Below, in pieces: positions 36,531 to 45,211 of a stretch of 64,000 bases of DNA. The notes below the pieces were generated by a model. That model was not told where the DNA came from. It saw only the letters and a list, made by a program, of their open reading frames with translations, and searched no databases. Location: NCBI GenBank assembly GCA_023392615.1, contig JAEVYT010000014.1, forward strand, positions 1-64,000. The letters run 5' to 3'. Position numbers and translations under genes: made by a program. The first letter of the stretch is position 1; every line of letters begins with the position of its first letter. Origin of the DNA: Bacillota bacterium. Lineage in GTDB: Bacteria; Bacillota; Clostridia; Lachnospirales; Lachnospiraceae.

Positions 36531-37567
36531 ATTGCCTGCCCCGTTGAGAGCCCGGAGAAAGAGGCTAATTCTTGTTTAATATAATCCAGTTGTAATAATT
36601 TTTCTTTGATCTCTACCACATTCAATCTAGTTGTATTATTGGAATTATATTCTTCTTGTGAGGATAGGATCATACTTCCTTCAACAAAATACTTATCATA
36701 GTTTAAGTCCCTTTTATCTGCAGGTATTCGGTAGAAGCTACCCATATCCTGAGCCACCATATACTCTTCTTTTGTTAATAGTGTCTCATATAGCTTTTCA
36801 CCATGTCTCGTTCCTATAATTTTAATCTCTGACTCAGATCGAAATATTTCTTTTACTGCCTGTGCTAAATCACCTATTGTCGATGCCGGGGCCTTCTGAA
36901 CCATGATATCCCCCGACTGTGCATGTTCAAATGCAAACAGCACTAATTCCACTGCTTCCTCCAAGGACATTAAGAATCTTGTCATATTCGGATTTGTAAT
37001 TGTGATAGGTTGATTGTTCTTGATTTGATCTATAAAAAGTGGAATTACCGACCCCCTTGATGCCATCACATTTCCATATCTGGTACCACAGATTAATGTT
37101 TGCTCAGGCTCTACTACCTTTGACTTAGCGATAAATACTTTTTCCAACATAGCTTTTGAAATCCCCATCGCATTAATAGGATAAGCAGCCTTATCTGTAG
37201 AGAGACATATGACTTTTTTAACTCCATAATCTATGGCAACATTAAGGACATTATCCGTCCCAAGAACATTGGTTTTTACCGCCTCCAACGGGAAAAATTC
37301 ACATGAAGGAACTTGTTTTAATGCAGCTGCATGAAATATATAATCCACATCATGCATTGCATTTTTAATTGACTGAATATCACGTACATCTCCAATATAG
37401 TATTTAATTTTATCTTCTTTATAATAACGACGCATATCGTCTTGCTTTTTTTCGTCACGAGAAAATATTCTGATTTCTTTTAAATCGGTGTTAAGAAACC
37501 TCTTAAGAACAGCATTCCCAAAGCTTCCTGTACCCCCTGTAATCAGAAGTGTCTTATTCTGAAACAT
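36527..37567 (-). CDS. capE: CapE-like UDP-GlcNAc 4,6-dehydratase/5-epimerase
   Basis: A 346-residue extended SDR. It begins with LLITGGTGSFGNAVLKRFL, has IRIFSRDEKKQDDMRRYY, the AAALKQVPSCEFFPLEAV segment, LSTDKAAYPINAMGISKAM with a Met in place of the usual catalytic Tyr as in CapE, then ICGTRYGNVMASRGSVIPLF. These features match CapE/FnlA/WbjB rather than PseB. It starts the pathway from UDP-GlcNAc to UDP-N-acetyl-L-fucosamine; CapF and CapG homologues are encoded more than 20 kb downstream in the same operon. GGAGGTGTAATC precedes the ATG. Confidence 0.92.
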   Translation of the reverse strand: MFQNKTLLITGGTGSFGNAVLKRFLNTDLKEIRIFSRDEKKQDDMRRYYKEDKIKYYIGDVRDIQSIKNAMHDVDYIFHAAALKQVPSCEFFPLEAVKTNVLGTDNVLNVAIDYGVKKVICLSTDKAAYPINAMGISKAMLEKVFIAKSKVVEPEQTLICGTRYGNVMASRGSVIPLFIDQIKNNQPITITNPNMTRFLMSLEEAVELVLFAFEHAQSGDIMVQKAPASTIGDLAQAVKEIFRSESEIKIIGTRHGEKLYETLLTKEEYMVAQDMGSFYRIPADKRDLNYDKYFVEGSMILSSQEEYNSNNTTRLNVVEIKEKLLQLDYIKQELASFSGLSTGQAI

Positions 37568-37569
37568 GA

Positions 37570-38202
37570 TTACACCTCCATACGTCTAGCCGGGATACCG
37601 ATATAGGTGCCCGAAGCTACGATATCTTTTATAACGACTGCACCTGCACCAATGATACAGTCACTCGAAATATTTATATTATTTTTAATAATACTCCCAA
37701 TCCCAAGCCACGTGTTATTCCCAATGGTTACCTTTCCTGCCGTATGAACTCCCGGTGATATATGAACATAATCTCCTATGACATTATCATGATCAACCGT
37801 AGAACCGGTATTGATAATACACCCTATCCCCATTCTAGTACAGCAATTAATCACAACTCCAGGCATAATGACGGTACCCATACCAATCTCCACATCCCTA
37901 CCAATTACAGAATTTGGATGTATTAATGTTGGTAAATGAGCACCCACGCCCATAAGCTCTTCCATCAGTTTTTTTCTTGTTGCTTGGTTTCCGATGCCGA
38001 CGAATATATCAAAATCTTTACAATATTGAAAAACGGAATTAATATTCCCTATAATTTCTAATCCCATGATTGATTGAACTGATGAATTATCATCTAGAAA
38101 TGCGATCCGTTTCCACTGGTACATATTCATCGCTATATCGCTTAATACTTTACCATGTCCGCCGGCACCAATGATAAGAAGTTGATCTAAATTCTTGTTC
38201 AT
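37570..38202 (-). CDS. NeuD/PglD-type sugar O- or N-acyltransferase
   Basis: A 210-residue protein with a short Rossmann-like start (LLIIGAGGHGKVLSDIA) and a left-handed beta-helix of hexapeptide repeats from about 95 to 200 (VIMPGVVINCCTRMGIGCII, HISPGVHTAGKVTIG). The catalytic histidine is probably in STVDHDNVIGD. The family includes NeuD (sialic acid O-acetylation), PglD and perosamine acetyltransferases. It sits between the phosphatase and capE genes, two bases from capE. Which sugar is acylated is unknown; the nonulosonic acid is a fair candidate. Confidence 0.85.
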   Translation of the reverse strand: MNKNLDQLLIIGAGGHGKVLSDIAMNMYQWKRIAFLDDNSSVQSIMGLEIIGNINSVFQYCKDFDIFVGIGNQATRKKLMEELMGVGAHLPTLIHPNSVIGRDVEIGMGTVIMPGVVINCCTRMGIGCIINTGSTVDHDNVIGDYVHISPGVHTAGKVTIGNNTWLGIGSIIKNNINISSDCIIGAGAVVIKDIVASGTYIGIPARRMEV

Positions 38203-38263
38203 ATCAAAACAACTCCGTTACTAATCATCACACGCATATTGAATTCTCTTGTTGATATTATTA

Positions 38264-38980
38264 TTAAATTATATAGTTTTTCTCTTCTCTTAATATAACT
38301 CCATCTACGATAGACTGAGCATTGCGCATTAAAATCTCACAATAATCTCTTCCAAATTTATTCTCAATTTTTTTATATGCAATATCTATAGTTGGCGGCC
38401 TGACTGTCATATTATGGCAATCACTTGAGAGTACGTCGATATAACCTCGCTTCAAATACCGAACTATACGTCCCCAATTATTTTCATCCAATACGGAGGA
38501 CGAATTCAACTGTATCACACATCCCAAATCGATTAATCTCTTAATACTTTTTATATTTTTCTTTACATTAGGATAACGCTCAATATGAGCTATAACCGGG
38601 TATATATTATAGTAACTCATGAAACGTTCTACTAACTCATATGTTTTCTCGTTCCATTTACTATACGGTAATTCTGTTAATAGATATCTTGTATTACCTA
38701 TGCATAGCTCATTTAAATCGGGGTAATGAAATAAATATTCATGCAATAAGGTCTCGCTTCCGGGTATTAATGATATATGAGTATCCTTTAGTAAAGACAT
38801 CGACTGGTCTCTCTTTTTGATGAAATCCTCAAGTGATAGCTGTGTCGGATTAAAATGAGGAGTACAGACTACCGTGGAGATATTTTGATTCAAAAGAGAT
38901 TTGATTAGCAACATTGATTCCTCTACTGACTGAGCTCCATCATCAACATTCGGCAAAATATGCGTATGAAGATCAACCAT
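38264..38980 (-). CDS. CpsB/YwqE-type tyrosine-protein phosphatase (PHP)
   Basis: A 238-residue PHP-family metallophosphatase. Metal-binding motifs are visible as DLHTHILPNVDDGAQ at the N terminus, VVCTPHFNPT, VIAHIERYP, and LSSDCHNM. It removes phosphate from the tyrosine tail of the BY-kinase encoded just upstream and so sets chain length and output. The ATG at 38980 overlaps the kinase stop codon by eight bases, indicating coupling; the longer frame to 39040 would read over kinase codons without a ribosome site. Confidence 0.92.
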   Translation of the reverse strand: MVDLHTHILPNVDDGAQSVEESMLLIKSLLNQNISTVVCTPHFNPTQLSLEDFIKKRDQSMSLLKDTHISLIPGSETLLHEYLFHYPDLNELCIGNTRYLLTELPYSKWNEKTYELVERFMSYYNIYPVIAHIERYPNVKKNIKSIKRLIDLGCVIQLNSSSVLDENNWGRIVRYLKRGYIDVLSSDCHNMTVRPPTIDIAYKKIENKFGRDYCEILMRNAQSIVDGVILREEKNYII

Positions 38981-40367
38981 TATTATTTTTATAGTAATAA
39001 TAACTAGATCTTGACTTTTTACCCCGTTCAGTCGAAACACCGTTAATTACAAAACCCAGAATATTTGCCTCAGCCAGGTTATATTTTGTCATTGCTTTAT
39101 TAATATTTGGATGTGATGTAATCTTTTCTCGTACCACAATAACCACGCCATCTACAACCTTCGCTAGACTGAGTGCATCTGATACAACATTTACCGGTGG
39201 AGAATCAATAATGATATAATCATAATTTTTCTCGAGACGGCTAATTACTTCTTCCATCTGTTTACTTCCAAGCAATTCAGATGGATTTGGTGGTATGGAA
39301 CCCATCGGAATCACATGTAGATTTTCATATTTGGTTTGTCGCACCGTTTCAAATTCATTCATCATCCCGGATAACACATCACTGATTCCCGGTTTACTTT
39401 TAATTTTAAAAAAGGAATGAATTTTTCCTTTTCTTAAATCACAATCAAGTAGCAACACCTTCGCACCCATTTGTGCAATTGTAATCGCAATATTGGTACT
39501 GGTAGTACTCTTACCATCTTCAGGTAATGGACTGCTAATAATGATTTTTTTACAACCGGATTTAAGAATTGTAAACCGAAGATTCGTTCTCAGCTCGTTG
39601 TAAGCTTCACTTACTTCGAATTTCTTTTCATCATCAACAACCCCACTATTATTCTGTGTATTTGGACCTGAAATCAATTTTAATAATCGGAATTTGTTAG
39701 TAAAACTGCTACTGTAACTCGGTATTGCCCCAATAACGGGAATTTGATATTTTTTTAATAAGTCCTCGCTGTTTTTTACACTAGTGTTAAGGATCTCTAA
39801 TAGGAAACATAGCACGATGGATAACATAAATCCTAAGAATCCACCCACCATTGTATTTCGGGTAATGTCGGGTCCTGATGGTCCAAGTGGTCGACTCGCT
39901 GGGTCAACTACTGATATTTTAGCTGAACTCATTATACTTTTTATCCAACTTGGCGCAACTTCTTCTATCGCTTTGGCTATATTATAAGAATCATCTGGGC
40001 TTAGTGAGGTCACACTTATGCGAAATAATTCTGTATTATTTACGATTTCGATGTTGGTCATAGCTTGTAATTGATCAGCATTATAAGTTAAATCACCTTC
40101 TGAACTGACGCTTTTATAAAAAGCTTTTGTTTTTAATAGATATACATAAGTTTCTGTTACCTGTTGAGCATAAGTTAATTTAGTTAAATCCGCAGAAGAT
40201 TCGTACTGATTTGGATTAACATACATTTGTACGCTTGCCGTATAAATTGGTTTTGTTACGTGACTGGCAATAAAATAGAACACGGATAAACCTAAAAAAG
40301 TGAAAACAATGATCAGAACTAAACGTTTCGTCAGCATTGCAATTATATCTCCTAAAGAATACTCCAC
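38973..40367 (-). CDS. Fused Wzz-type chain-length protein and BY-kinase
   Basis: A 464-residue membrane protein. Two membrane helices (about 16-36 and 170-192) flank an extracellular Wzz-type region; the cytoplasmic part is a bacterial tyrosine kinase with Walker A SSPLPEDGKSTTSTN, Walker A' VLLLDCDLRKG and Walker B YIIIDSPP. The tail ends SRSSYYYYKNNNG, a tyrosine cluster for autophosphorylation. Many Firmicutes encode the two parts separately (CapA/CapB, CpsC/CpsD); here they are one chain. The start codon is GTG with AGGAGG eight bases before it. First gene of the 28-kb operon. Confidence 0.92.
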   Translation of the reverse strand: MEYSLGDIIAMLTKRLVLIIVFTFLGLSVFYFIASHVTKPIYTASVQMYVNPNQYESSADLTKLTYAQQVTETYVYLLKTKAFYKSVSSEGDLTYNADQLQAMTNIEIVNNTELFRISVTSLSPDDSYNIAKAIEEVAPSWIKSIMSSAKISVVDPASRPLGPSGPDITRNTMVGGFLGFMLSIVLCFLLEILNTSVKNSEDLLKKYQIPVIGAIPSYSSSFTNKFRLLKLISGPNTQNNSGVVDDEKKFEVSEAYNELRTNLRFTILKSGCKKIIISSPLPEDGKSTTSTNIAITIAQMGAKVLLLDCDLRKGKIHSFFKIKSKPGISDVLSGMMNEFETVRQTKYENLHVIPMGSIPPNPSELLGSKQMEEVISRLEKNYDYIIIDSPPVNVVSDALSLAKVVDGVVIVVREKITSHPNINKAMTKYNLAEANILGFVINGVSTERGKKSRSSYYYYKNNNG

Positions 40368-40512
40368 CTAGTTATCCTCCTTATATCATGTTGTTAAACT
40401 ATATCAAAAATGAACAATGCTATTTCTCCATATATCTTATGTTTACGTGAAGTAATGAGTTCCTTACCTTTCAAATTAGTAGAAGAAACATCTATAACAA
40501 ATGTAAAATGAC

Positions 40513-40559
40513 AAAAAAATACTGTTGAAAAGATTTAATCTATTAGTACTTTTCAACAG
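40513..40559 (-). terminator. Rho-independent terminator of the phospholipid-turnover operon
   Basis: A perfect 11-bp stem (CTGTTGAAAAG / CTTTTCAACAG) lies 18 bp after the stop of the 40577-41878 gene and is followed on the minus strand by seven T residues. It separates that operon from the polysaccharide operon, whose promoter must lie in 40368-40512, although I found no close sigma-A match there. Confidence 0.88.
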
Positions 40560-40576
40560 CGTTATATTTTAATATT

Positions 40577-41878
40577 TTAAAAATCTCTCCAATCAAATAT
40601 CTCATCCAGAATATGACCGTCACATTGGTCAAATTGAAGACCTAGTATTTTTGCCATCGTAGGAGCTATATCGGTCATTTCTACTTCTCCAATATTATAA
40701 CCTTTCTTAATTCCCGTACCAGACATTAGGAGATTACATCGATACTCCGGTTTTGTTGGCAAATATCCATGTGTTGCATACTGCTCTCCAAGTTCCCATA
40801 AATCTATAACAGTTGGATCATCTATATTATCTTCAAAGCTATAGCCCTTCTTGGCTTCAACCATATATTGAACCCAGGGAATTACATGGAAATCATTCAA
40901 CTCATTTCTGGATATAATCTTCTCAATACCTAGTCTATCATCCATCATCGCATCTTCAAGAATTGATAGAGCTAATCTTTTCGCTTCCTCATCGCCCTCT
41001 TTAATATGCAGATATGCACTTCCACCTGCATTTTGAAAATAGGCTCTCCATTTTAAGTTACCATCTTCTTCATAAATCAGTCCGTTCTTTTTCAACAAGG
41101 TATTTAAGGCTACTTTATATCTTACATTTATTTGACCATGGTCTCCCAAAACCAGAAATACTGTATCCTTCCTAATACCTGCCTGATCCACAGCTCTAAT
41201 AATATCTCCAATTCTCCGATCCATGCGTGCTATCACCAGTTCTACTTCTATACTATCAGTACCATGTTCATGTTTTGCATCATCCAAATCAATCATATGC
41301 ATCATAAATAGATTAGGTTTATACTTTTTAATTGTTTCAACTGCGCACTTTGTCGTAAAATCATCCAGAAATGGCTGATTAATACCGTTGCGATCTCGAC
41401 CAAACTTCAACTCCATTTCAATACTATATAATGGTGTACCATTCATTAATGACTTGATAATCTGATTTTCATTTTTAATTGCTCTAATTTCAGGAATATT
41501 ATGATTAATCATGGCTTTTCCGGTAGCAGGCCATAGCAGGGCAGCCGTTTTGAGCTTATTTCTTCTCGCTACATCATATATAGTCGGAACATTTATGTCT
41601 CTTCGGAACCAAAACCAACGTTGATCCTCCTCTTGCACAAACGGTTGAAAAGGATTATTATGATAGATCCCATGTCGATCCGGATACACTCCAGTAACCA
41701 TTGTAGAATGTACTACATAGGTTAAGGAAGGATAGACACTTTTTAATTTCGTGCTATATGACCCATCTTGAAGCAGGCGAGCTAGATTAGGTTGCTTGAT
41801 TGCTCTATCCCAGTTATCCTCTGAAAATGCATCATATGATATTACAATCAGATGTTTTGCAATTTGTGAATCGTTCAA
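40577..41878 (-). CDS. Alkaline-phosphatase-superfamily phosphodiesterase (ENPP-like)
   Basis: A 433-residue enzyme of the type I phosphodiesterase/nucleotide pyrophosphatase family. Metal and nucleophile motifs are visible: VISYDAFSEDN, YPSLTYVVHSTMVTG (nucleophile Thr), HMIDLDDAKHEHG and LGDHGQ, and late ATHGYLP. No signal peptide, so it is probably cytoplasmic. The start is TTG, preceded by GGGAGAG and one base after the stop of the MFS gene. With a glycerophosphodiesterase and a lipase-like hydrolase in the operon it may hydrolyse lipid-derived phosphodiesters; nucleotides are the alternative. Confidence 0.82.
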   Translation of the reverse strand: MNDSQIAKHLIVISYDAFSEDNWDRAIKQPNLARLLQDGSYSTKLKSVYPSLTYVVHSTMVTGVYPDRHGIYHNNPFQPFVQEEDQRWFWFRRDINVPTIYDVARRNKLKTAALLWPATGKAMINHNIPEIRAIKNENQIIKSLMNGTPLYSIEMELKFGRDRNGINQPFLDDFTTKCAVETIKKYKPNLFMMHMIDLDDAKHEHGTDSIEVELVIARMDRRIGDIIRAVDQAGIRKDTVFLVLGDHGQINVRYKVALNTLLKKNGLIYEEDGNLKWRAYFQNAGGSAYLHIKEGDEEAKRLALSILEDAMMDDRLGIEKIISRNELNDFHVIPWVQYMVEAKKGYSFEDNIDDPTVIDLWELGEQYATHGYLPTKPEYRCNLLMSGTGIKKGYNIGEVEMTDIAPTMAKILGLQFDQCDGHILDEIFDWRDF

Positions 41879-41879
41879 A

Positions 41880-43133
41880 CTAACTCTCCCTCGCTACAGT
41901 AGTTTTGTTAAAATCTTTAGGTAATATTAAAAATACTAAAAAGCCACAAATAAATAAAGGTATGATTGATAGGATACTCATTCTTGCATCCCCCGTAACT
42001 TGTGTTGTAAACGCCATAACAGACGGTCCAATAATGGCAGAAAATTTGCCAAAAACATTATAAAATCCAAAGAATTCATTGGATTTATCCTTTGGTATAA
42101 TCTTTGCGTAATATGATCTACTTAGGGATTGAATTCCTCCCTGCGCCGAACCTATCATTGCTCCAAGGATGAAAATATGCCATACAGAGGAGATAAAAAA
42201 AGCCGCAACACAGGATATGATATAGGTTAAGATACCAATAATAATCATAGTTCTGGCAGAATACTTCTTAGCGAGAATGCCATAAAGTATAGCACATGGG
42301 AAAGCAATAATTTGAATAATTAATAAGATTCCCAGTAAAGTAAAAGTACTTAAGGACTCTCCGCCTAATACCGAAGTTGCGTATGGTACCACCATTTTAA
42401 TAATCGTGTCCACACCATCAATATAGAAAAAGTAAGCCAACAAAAATATAAATACATATTTGTAATGAGTAATGTTTTTAAAAGTTTTAAAAAGCCTCTT
42501 AAAGCTATTCCTTACCGGCTTAGGTTCCGGCTCAATATAATACTTTTGTTTTACATGCCTTAGTAATGGAATGGTAAAAAGCCCCCACCAAAGTGCGGTA
42601 ATAATAAAACCGACCTGATAACCAATCACATTATCCATTCCTAAGACAAAGATAAGCGCAAGGCTGATTCCAAACGGAATTACACTGAATATATATCCGT
42701 AAGCAAAGCCATTCGCAGAAACCTTGTCCATTCTATCCTCACTCGTTATGTCTACGAGAAATGAATCATAGAAGATACAGGAGCCGGTAAAGCCTATTGT
42801 CGATAGAATAAAGAAAATAATCAGTATTTGCCATTGGCCACTGGAAGGAGGTACAAAGGCCAAAGCTCCTGTCATAACAATTCCAAGAATTGCGAAGAAT
42901 AGGAAGAATCGTTTTTTCTTATCCTTGTAGTCAGCTATAGTACCTAAAATTGGACTTAATATTGCAATTAAAATACTTGCAATTGAATTATAATACCCTA
43001 AACCCATACTACCATTCGTGGTATGAAACATTCCGTAAACAATTGGTAATAATGCAGTGGTAACCGCCATGGAATATGCCGAATTACCACAGTCATACAT
43101 AATCCAGGATCTTTCCTCTTTACTTAATTTCAT
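41880..43133 (-). CDS. MFS transporter, UMF1/Atg22-like
   Basis: A 417-residue transporter with about twelve membrane segments. N-terminal SWIMYDCGNSAYSMAVTTALLP is typical of the UMF1/Atg22-like branch of the major facilitator superfamily; GGIQSLSRSYYAKIIPKDKSNEFFG near residue 340 is the other hallmark. Start at ATG 43133 after AAGGGGG; the frame to 43217 adds an unsupported hydrophobic extension. It may export or import a product of phospholipid breakdown, by context only. Confidence 0.85.
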   Translation of the reverse strand: MKLSKEERSWIMYDCGNSAYSMAVTTALLPIVYGMFHTTNGSMGLGYYNSIASILIAILSPILGTIADYKDKKKRFFLFFAILGIVMTGALAFVPPSSGQWQILIIFFILSTIGFTGSCIFYDSFLVDITSEDRMDKVSANGFAYGYIFSVIPFGISLALIFVLGMDNVIGYQVGFIITALWWGLFTIPLLRHVKQKYYIEPEPKPVRNSFKRLFKTFKNITHYKYVFIFLLAYFFYIDGVDTIIKMVVPYATSVLGGESLSTFTLLGILLIIQIIAFPCAILYGILAKKYSARTMIIIGILTYIISCVAAFFISSVWHIFILGAMIGSAQGGIQSLSRSYYAKIIPKDKSNEFFGFYNVFGKFSAIIGPSVMAFTTQVTGDARMSILSIIPLFICGFLVFLILPKDFNKTTVARES

Positions 43134-43218
43134 CAGTGTATCCCCCTTCAATAATCTAGCTCCTATTATAGCATATTTTAACAGGAAGCAAGCAAAATCA
43201 ATGTAAAATATAAGCAAT

Positions 43219-44220
43219 TTACTTGTTCAATTTATCTTCAATAAACGCAAAGATCTTAGGATAGTATTGTTCAATTATATCCGATGTTGCATTATAGATC
43301 TCATGCTTTGAATTAGGGATTACAATCAATTTTGTACAATTCGAATGTCTTACAAATCTTGTGTGCCCTCCCGGTTTTACAGTTGTATCAAGACCTGCCT
43401 GAAATAGTAGTGTAGGTGTTTTAACTAATCCTGCATTCTTATGAAGTTTACGAACTGCAACTAAGCTAGCATAAGCCCAACCATATGAGGCTCCATAAGT
43501 TTGATAATTCTCATCCTTTAAACGTTTATCAAACATATATCTGTATCTCTCCTCGGACAAACAGCTGCTTGTTTTAAAAACCGGCACTCCATCAAATTCA
43601 CTCTGTCCGATTGCATAGGCCTCATCGGATTTGATAGATCTTAATATCCTCACTGCCACTCTGGCTATTGATACAGGAAGTTTTCCAAAATCCATCTCCA
43701 TCATTGGGGACGTTAATATTGCACATGAGAAAACGTTCGGATGTTCTTCCAAGTATAATGCTCCGATTGCTCCTCCCATTGAATGTGCATATAAAACAAG
43801 CTTCGCTTGTGGTGAATCCTTTAATACAATTTGGTTAATAAATTGATCCAAGTCCCAAACATATTCATCATAGGATCGAACATGTACTTTACTTTTATCT
43901 TTCACAACTCTCCTGGAATATCCGTGCCCTCTATGATCATGAATATAAACCGAATATCCGGCCTTATAGAAATAATATATCACCTCTTCGAATTTTTTAG
44001 TAAATTCACAAAAACCATGTGATATGACAATTCGTGCCTTTTCTTTGGGATGATGATAACATTCATAATAAATTTGACTACCATCATAACTTTTAAAATA
44101 GCCGGATTCACAATATTCTTCTAACTCCTTACGAACCTGATTAATCATTCTGTCCTGATACTCATCATCTTTTAGAAATATCATATCTTCTTTATACCAA
44201 ACTGATTTTTCCATAATCAT
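43219..44220 (-). CDS. Alpha/beta hydrolase, lysophospholipase/monoacylglycerol lipase-like
   Basis: A 333-residue serine hydrolase. The oxyanion region is VISHGFCEF, the nucleophile is in LYAHSMGGAIGALYLE, and the late acid and base are in LFQAGLDTTVKPGGH and NSKHEIYN. It resembles the PldB/monoglyceride lipase group. The start lies inside the end of the glycerophosphodiesterase gene (29-bp overlap, AAGG six bases upstream), so translation is probably coupled. A lysophospholipase followed by a glycerophosphodiesterase would strip acyl chains then the head group. Confidence 0.85.
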   Translation of the reverse strand: MIMEKSVWYKEDMIFLKDDEYQDRMINQVRKELEEYCESGYFKSYDGSQIYYECYHHPKEKARIVISHGFCEFTKKFEEVIYYFYKAGYSVYIHDHRGHGYSRRVVKDKSKVHVRSYDEYVWDLDQFINQIVLKDSPQAKLVLYAHSMGGAIGALYLEEHPNVFSCAILTSPMMEMDFGKLPVSIARVAVRILRSIKSDEAYAIGQSEFDGVPVFKTSSCLSEERYRYMFDKRLKDENYQTYGASYGWAYASLVAVRKLHKNAGLVKTPTLLFQAGLDTTVKPGGHTRFVRHSNCTKLIVIPNSKHEIYNATSDIIEQYYPKIFAFIEDKLNK

Positions 44221-44941
44221 TCACAACCTTACGTCCTATATCTGGATAATTTGTAATTATTGAATCAATTTCATTTTCACATAGTAGTTTCATATCCTGT
44301 ATATCATTCACTGTCCATACGCGAAGTTTAATCCCCTTTTGTTTACACTCCTGAATAAAGTTAGGGTATTGCAAATTATGAATTGCAGGATGTAGCGCTT
44401 CCACTTCATATCTTATTGCATAATCAACCATCCCAAGATATCCATCTTCGTATAAAAATCCTGTTTTCACCTCAGGGTTCAGTTCTTTTAATTTCATGAC
44501 ACTGTAATGATTGAAGGAAGAATAGATAATCCGATCCTGTAGCCCTATCTTATTCGCTAATGAAAGTATCTTCTCCTCCATCTGTGGATAAAAGATAACT
44601 CCGTTCTTTAATTCAACATTTATCAATAATTCCTTATCATAAACGAGTTGATAAACCTCTTCCAATGTCGGTATGTGCACTAAACCATATTCCGGATAGT
44701 TCCTATTTACGTTAAGTCCTTTTATGTCCTCATAAGTATAATCCTTCACCCAACCTACACTGTCACTCACTCGGTCCACTGTTTCATCATGAATAACAAT
44801 CAACTGTCCATCCTTTGTCATCTGTACATCCAGTTCGATTCCGTCCGCATCCATATCGATTGCCTTTTGAAAAGCAACTAATGTATTCTCAGGCGCATAT
44901 CCGGACGCTCCCCTATGTGCCCATACCGTTGTTCTTTTCAT
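44192..44941 (-). CDS. Glycerophosphodiester phosphodiesterase
   Basis: A 249-residue cytoplasmic GDPD/UgpQ-type enzyme. Catalytic motifs are at the N terminus: WAHRGASGYAPENTLVAF, DGIELDVQMTKDGQLIVIHD, and later INVELKNG; the C terminus has LRVWTVNDIQDMK and IITNYPDI. It splits glycerophosphodiesters into glycerol-3-phosphate and an alcohol. No signal peptide. First gene of the four-gene operon. A TATAAT element lies at about 44996-45001 on the minus strand, but its -35 partner is unclear. Confidence 0.93.
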   Translation of the reverse strand: MKRTTVWAHRGASGYAPENTLVAFQKAIDMDADGIELDVQMTKDGQLIVIHDETVDRVSDSVGWVKDYTYEDIKGLNVNRNYPEYGLVHIPTLEEVYQLVYDKELLINVELKNGVIFYPQMEEKILSLANKIGLQDRIIYSSFNHYSVMKLKELNPEVKTGFLYEDGYLGMVDYAIRYEVEALHPAIHNLQYPNFIQECKQKGIKLRVWTVNDIQDMKLLCENEIDSIITNYPDIGRKVVNDYGKISLV

Positions 44942-45042
44942 TATAACAACTCCTCTATTAATAAAATATATGCACTAATACACTTATATGAATTATATCA
45001 TATTTTTCCACCCACAACTATCCTAACCCAAATTTCATTACA

Positions 45043-45149
45043 AAAAAAGACTGTTTCACATACCTTTAAGATTTAGTATCTCATCCATTCGGAGCTTACA
45101 ATACAACTCATGAAAGATAAAAACTCTTAAAACATATTTGAAACAGCCT
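45043..45149 (-). terminator. Long inverted repeat ending the DUF1538-PII operon
   Basis: AGACTGTTTCA (45049-45059) pairs with TGAAACAGCCT (45139-45149) with one G-U pair, and an inner TTTAAGA/TCTTAAA adds to the stem. On the minus strand it is followed by seven T residues. The wide arm spacing is unusual for a terminator, and the whole 100-bp unit might be a small palindromic repeat that carries a terminator. Confidence 0.55.
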
Positions 45150-45211
45150 ATTTATATTACATTGCATCTTGAAGCTATATATTTAATAATATGATTACTT
45201 TGATTACGACA

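Noticed and set aside
36527..37567. PseB assignment for the capE-like dehydratase
   Set aside because: The Met in the YxxxK position and the TDKAAYPINAMGISKAM segment match CapE/FnlA rather than PseB.
40368..40512. Promoter of the polysaccharide operon
   Set aside because: One must exist here, but no -35/-10 pair with acceptable spacing was convincing, so none is listed.
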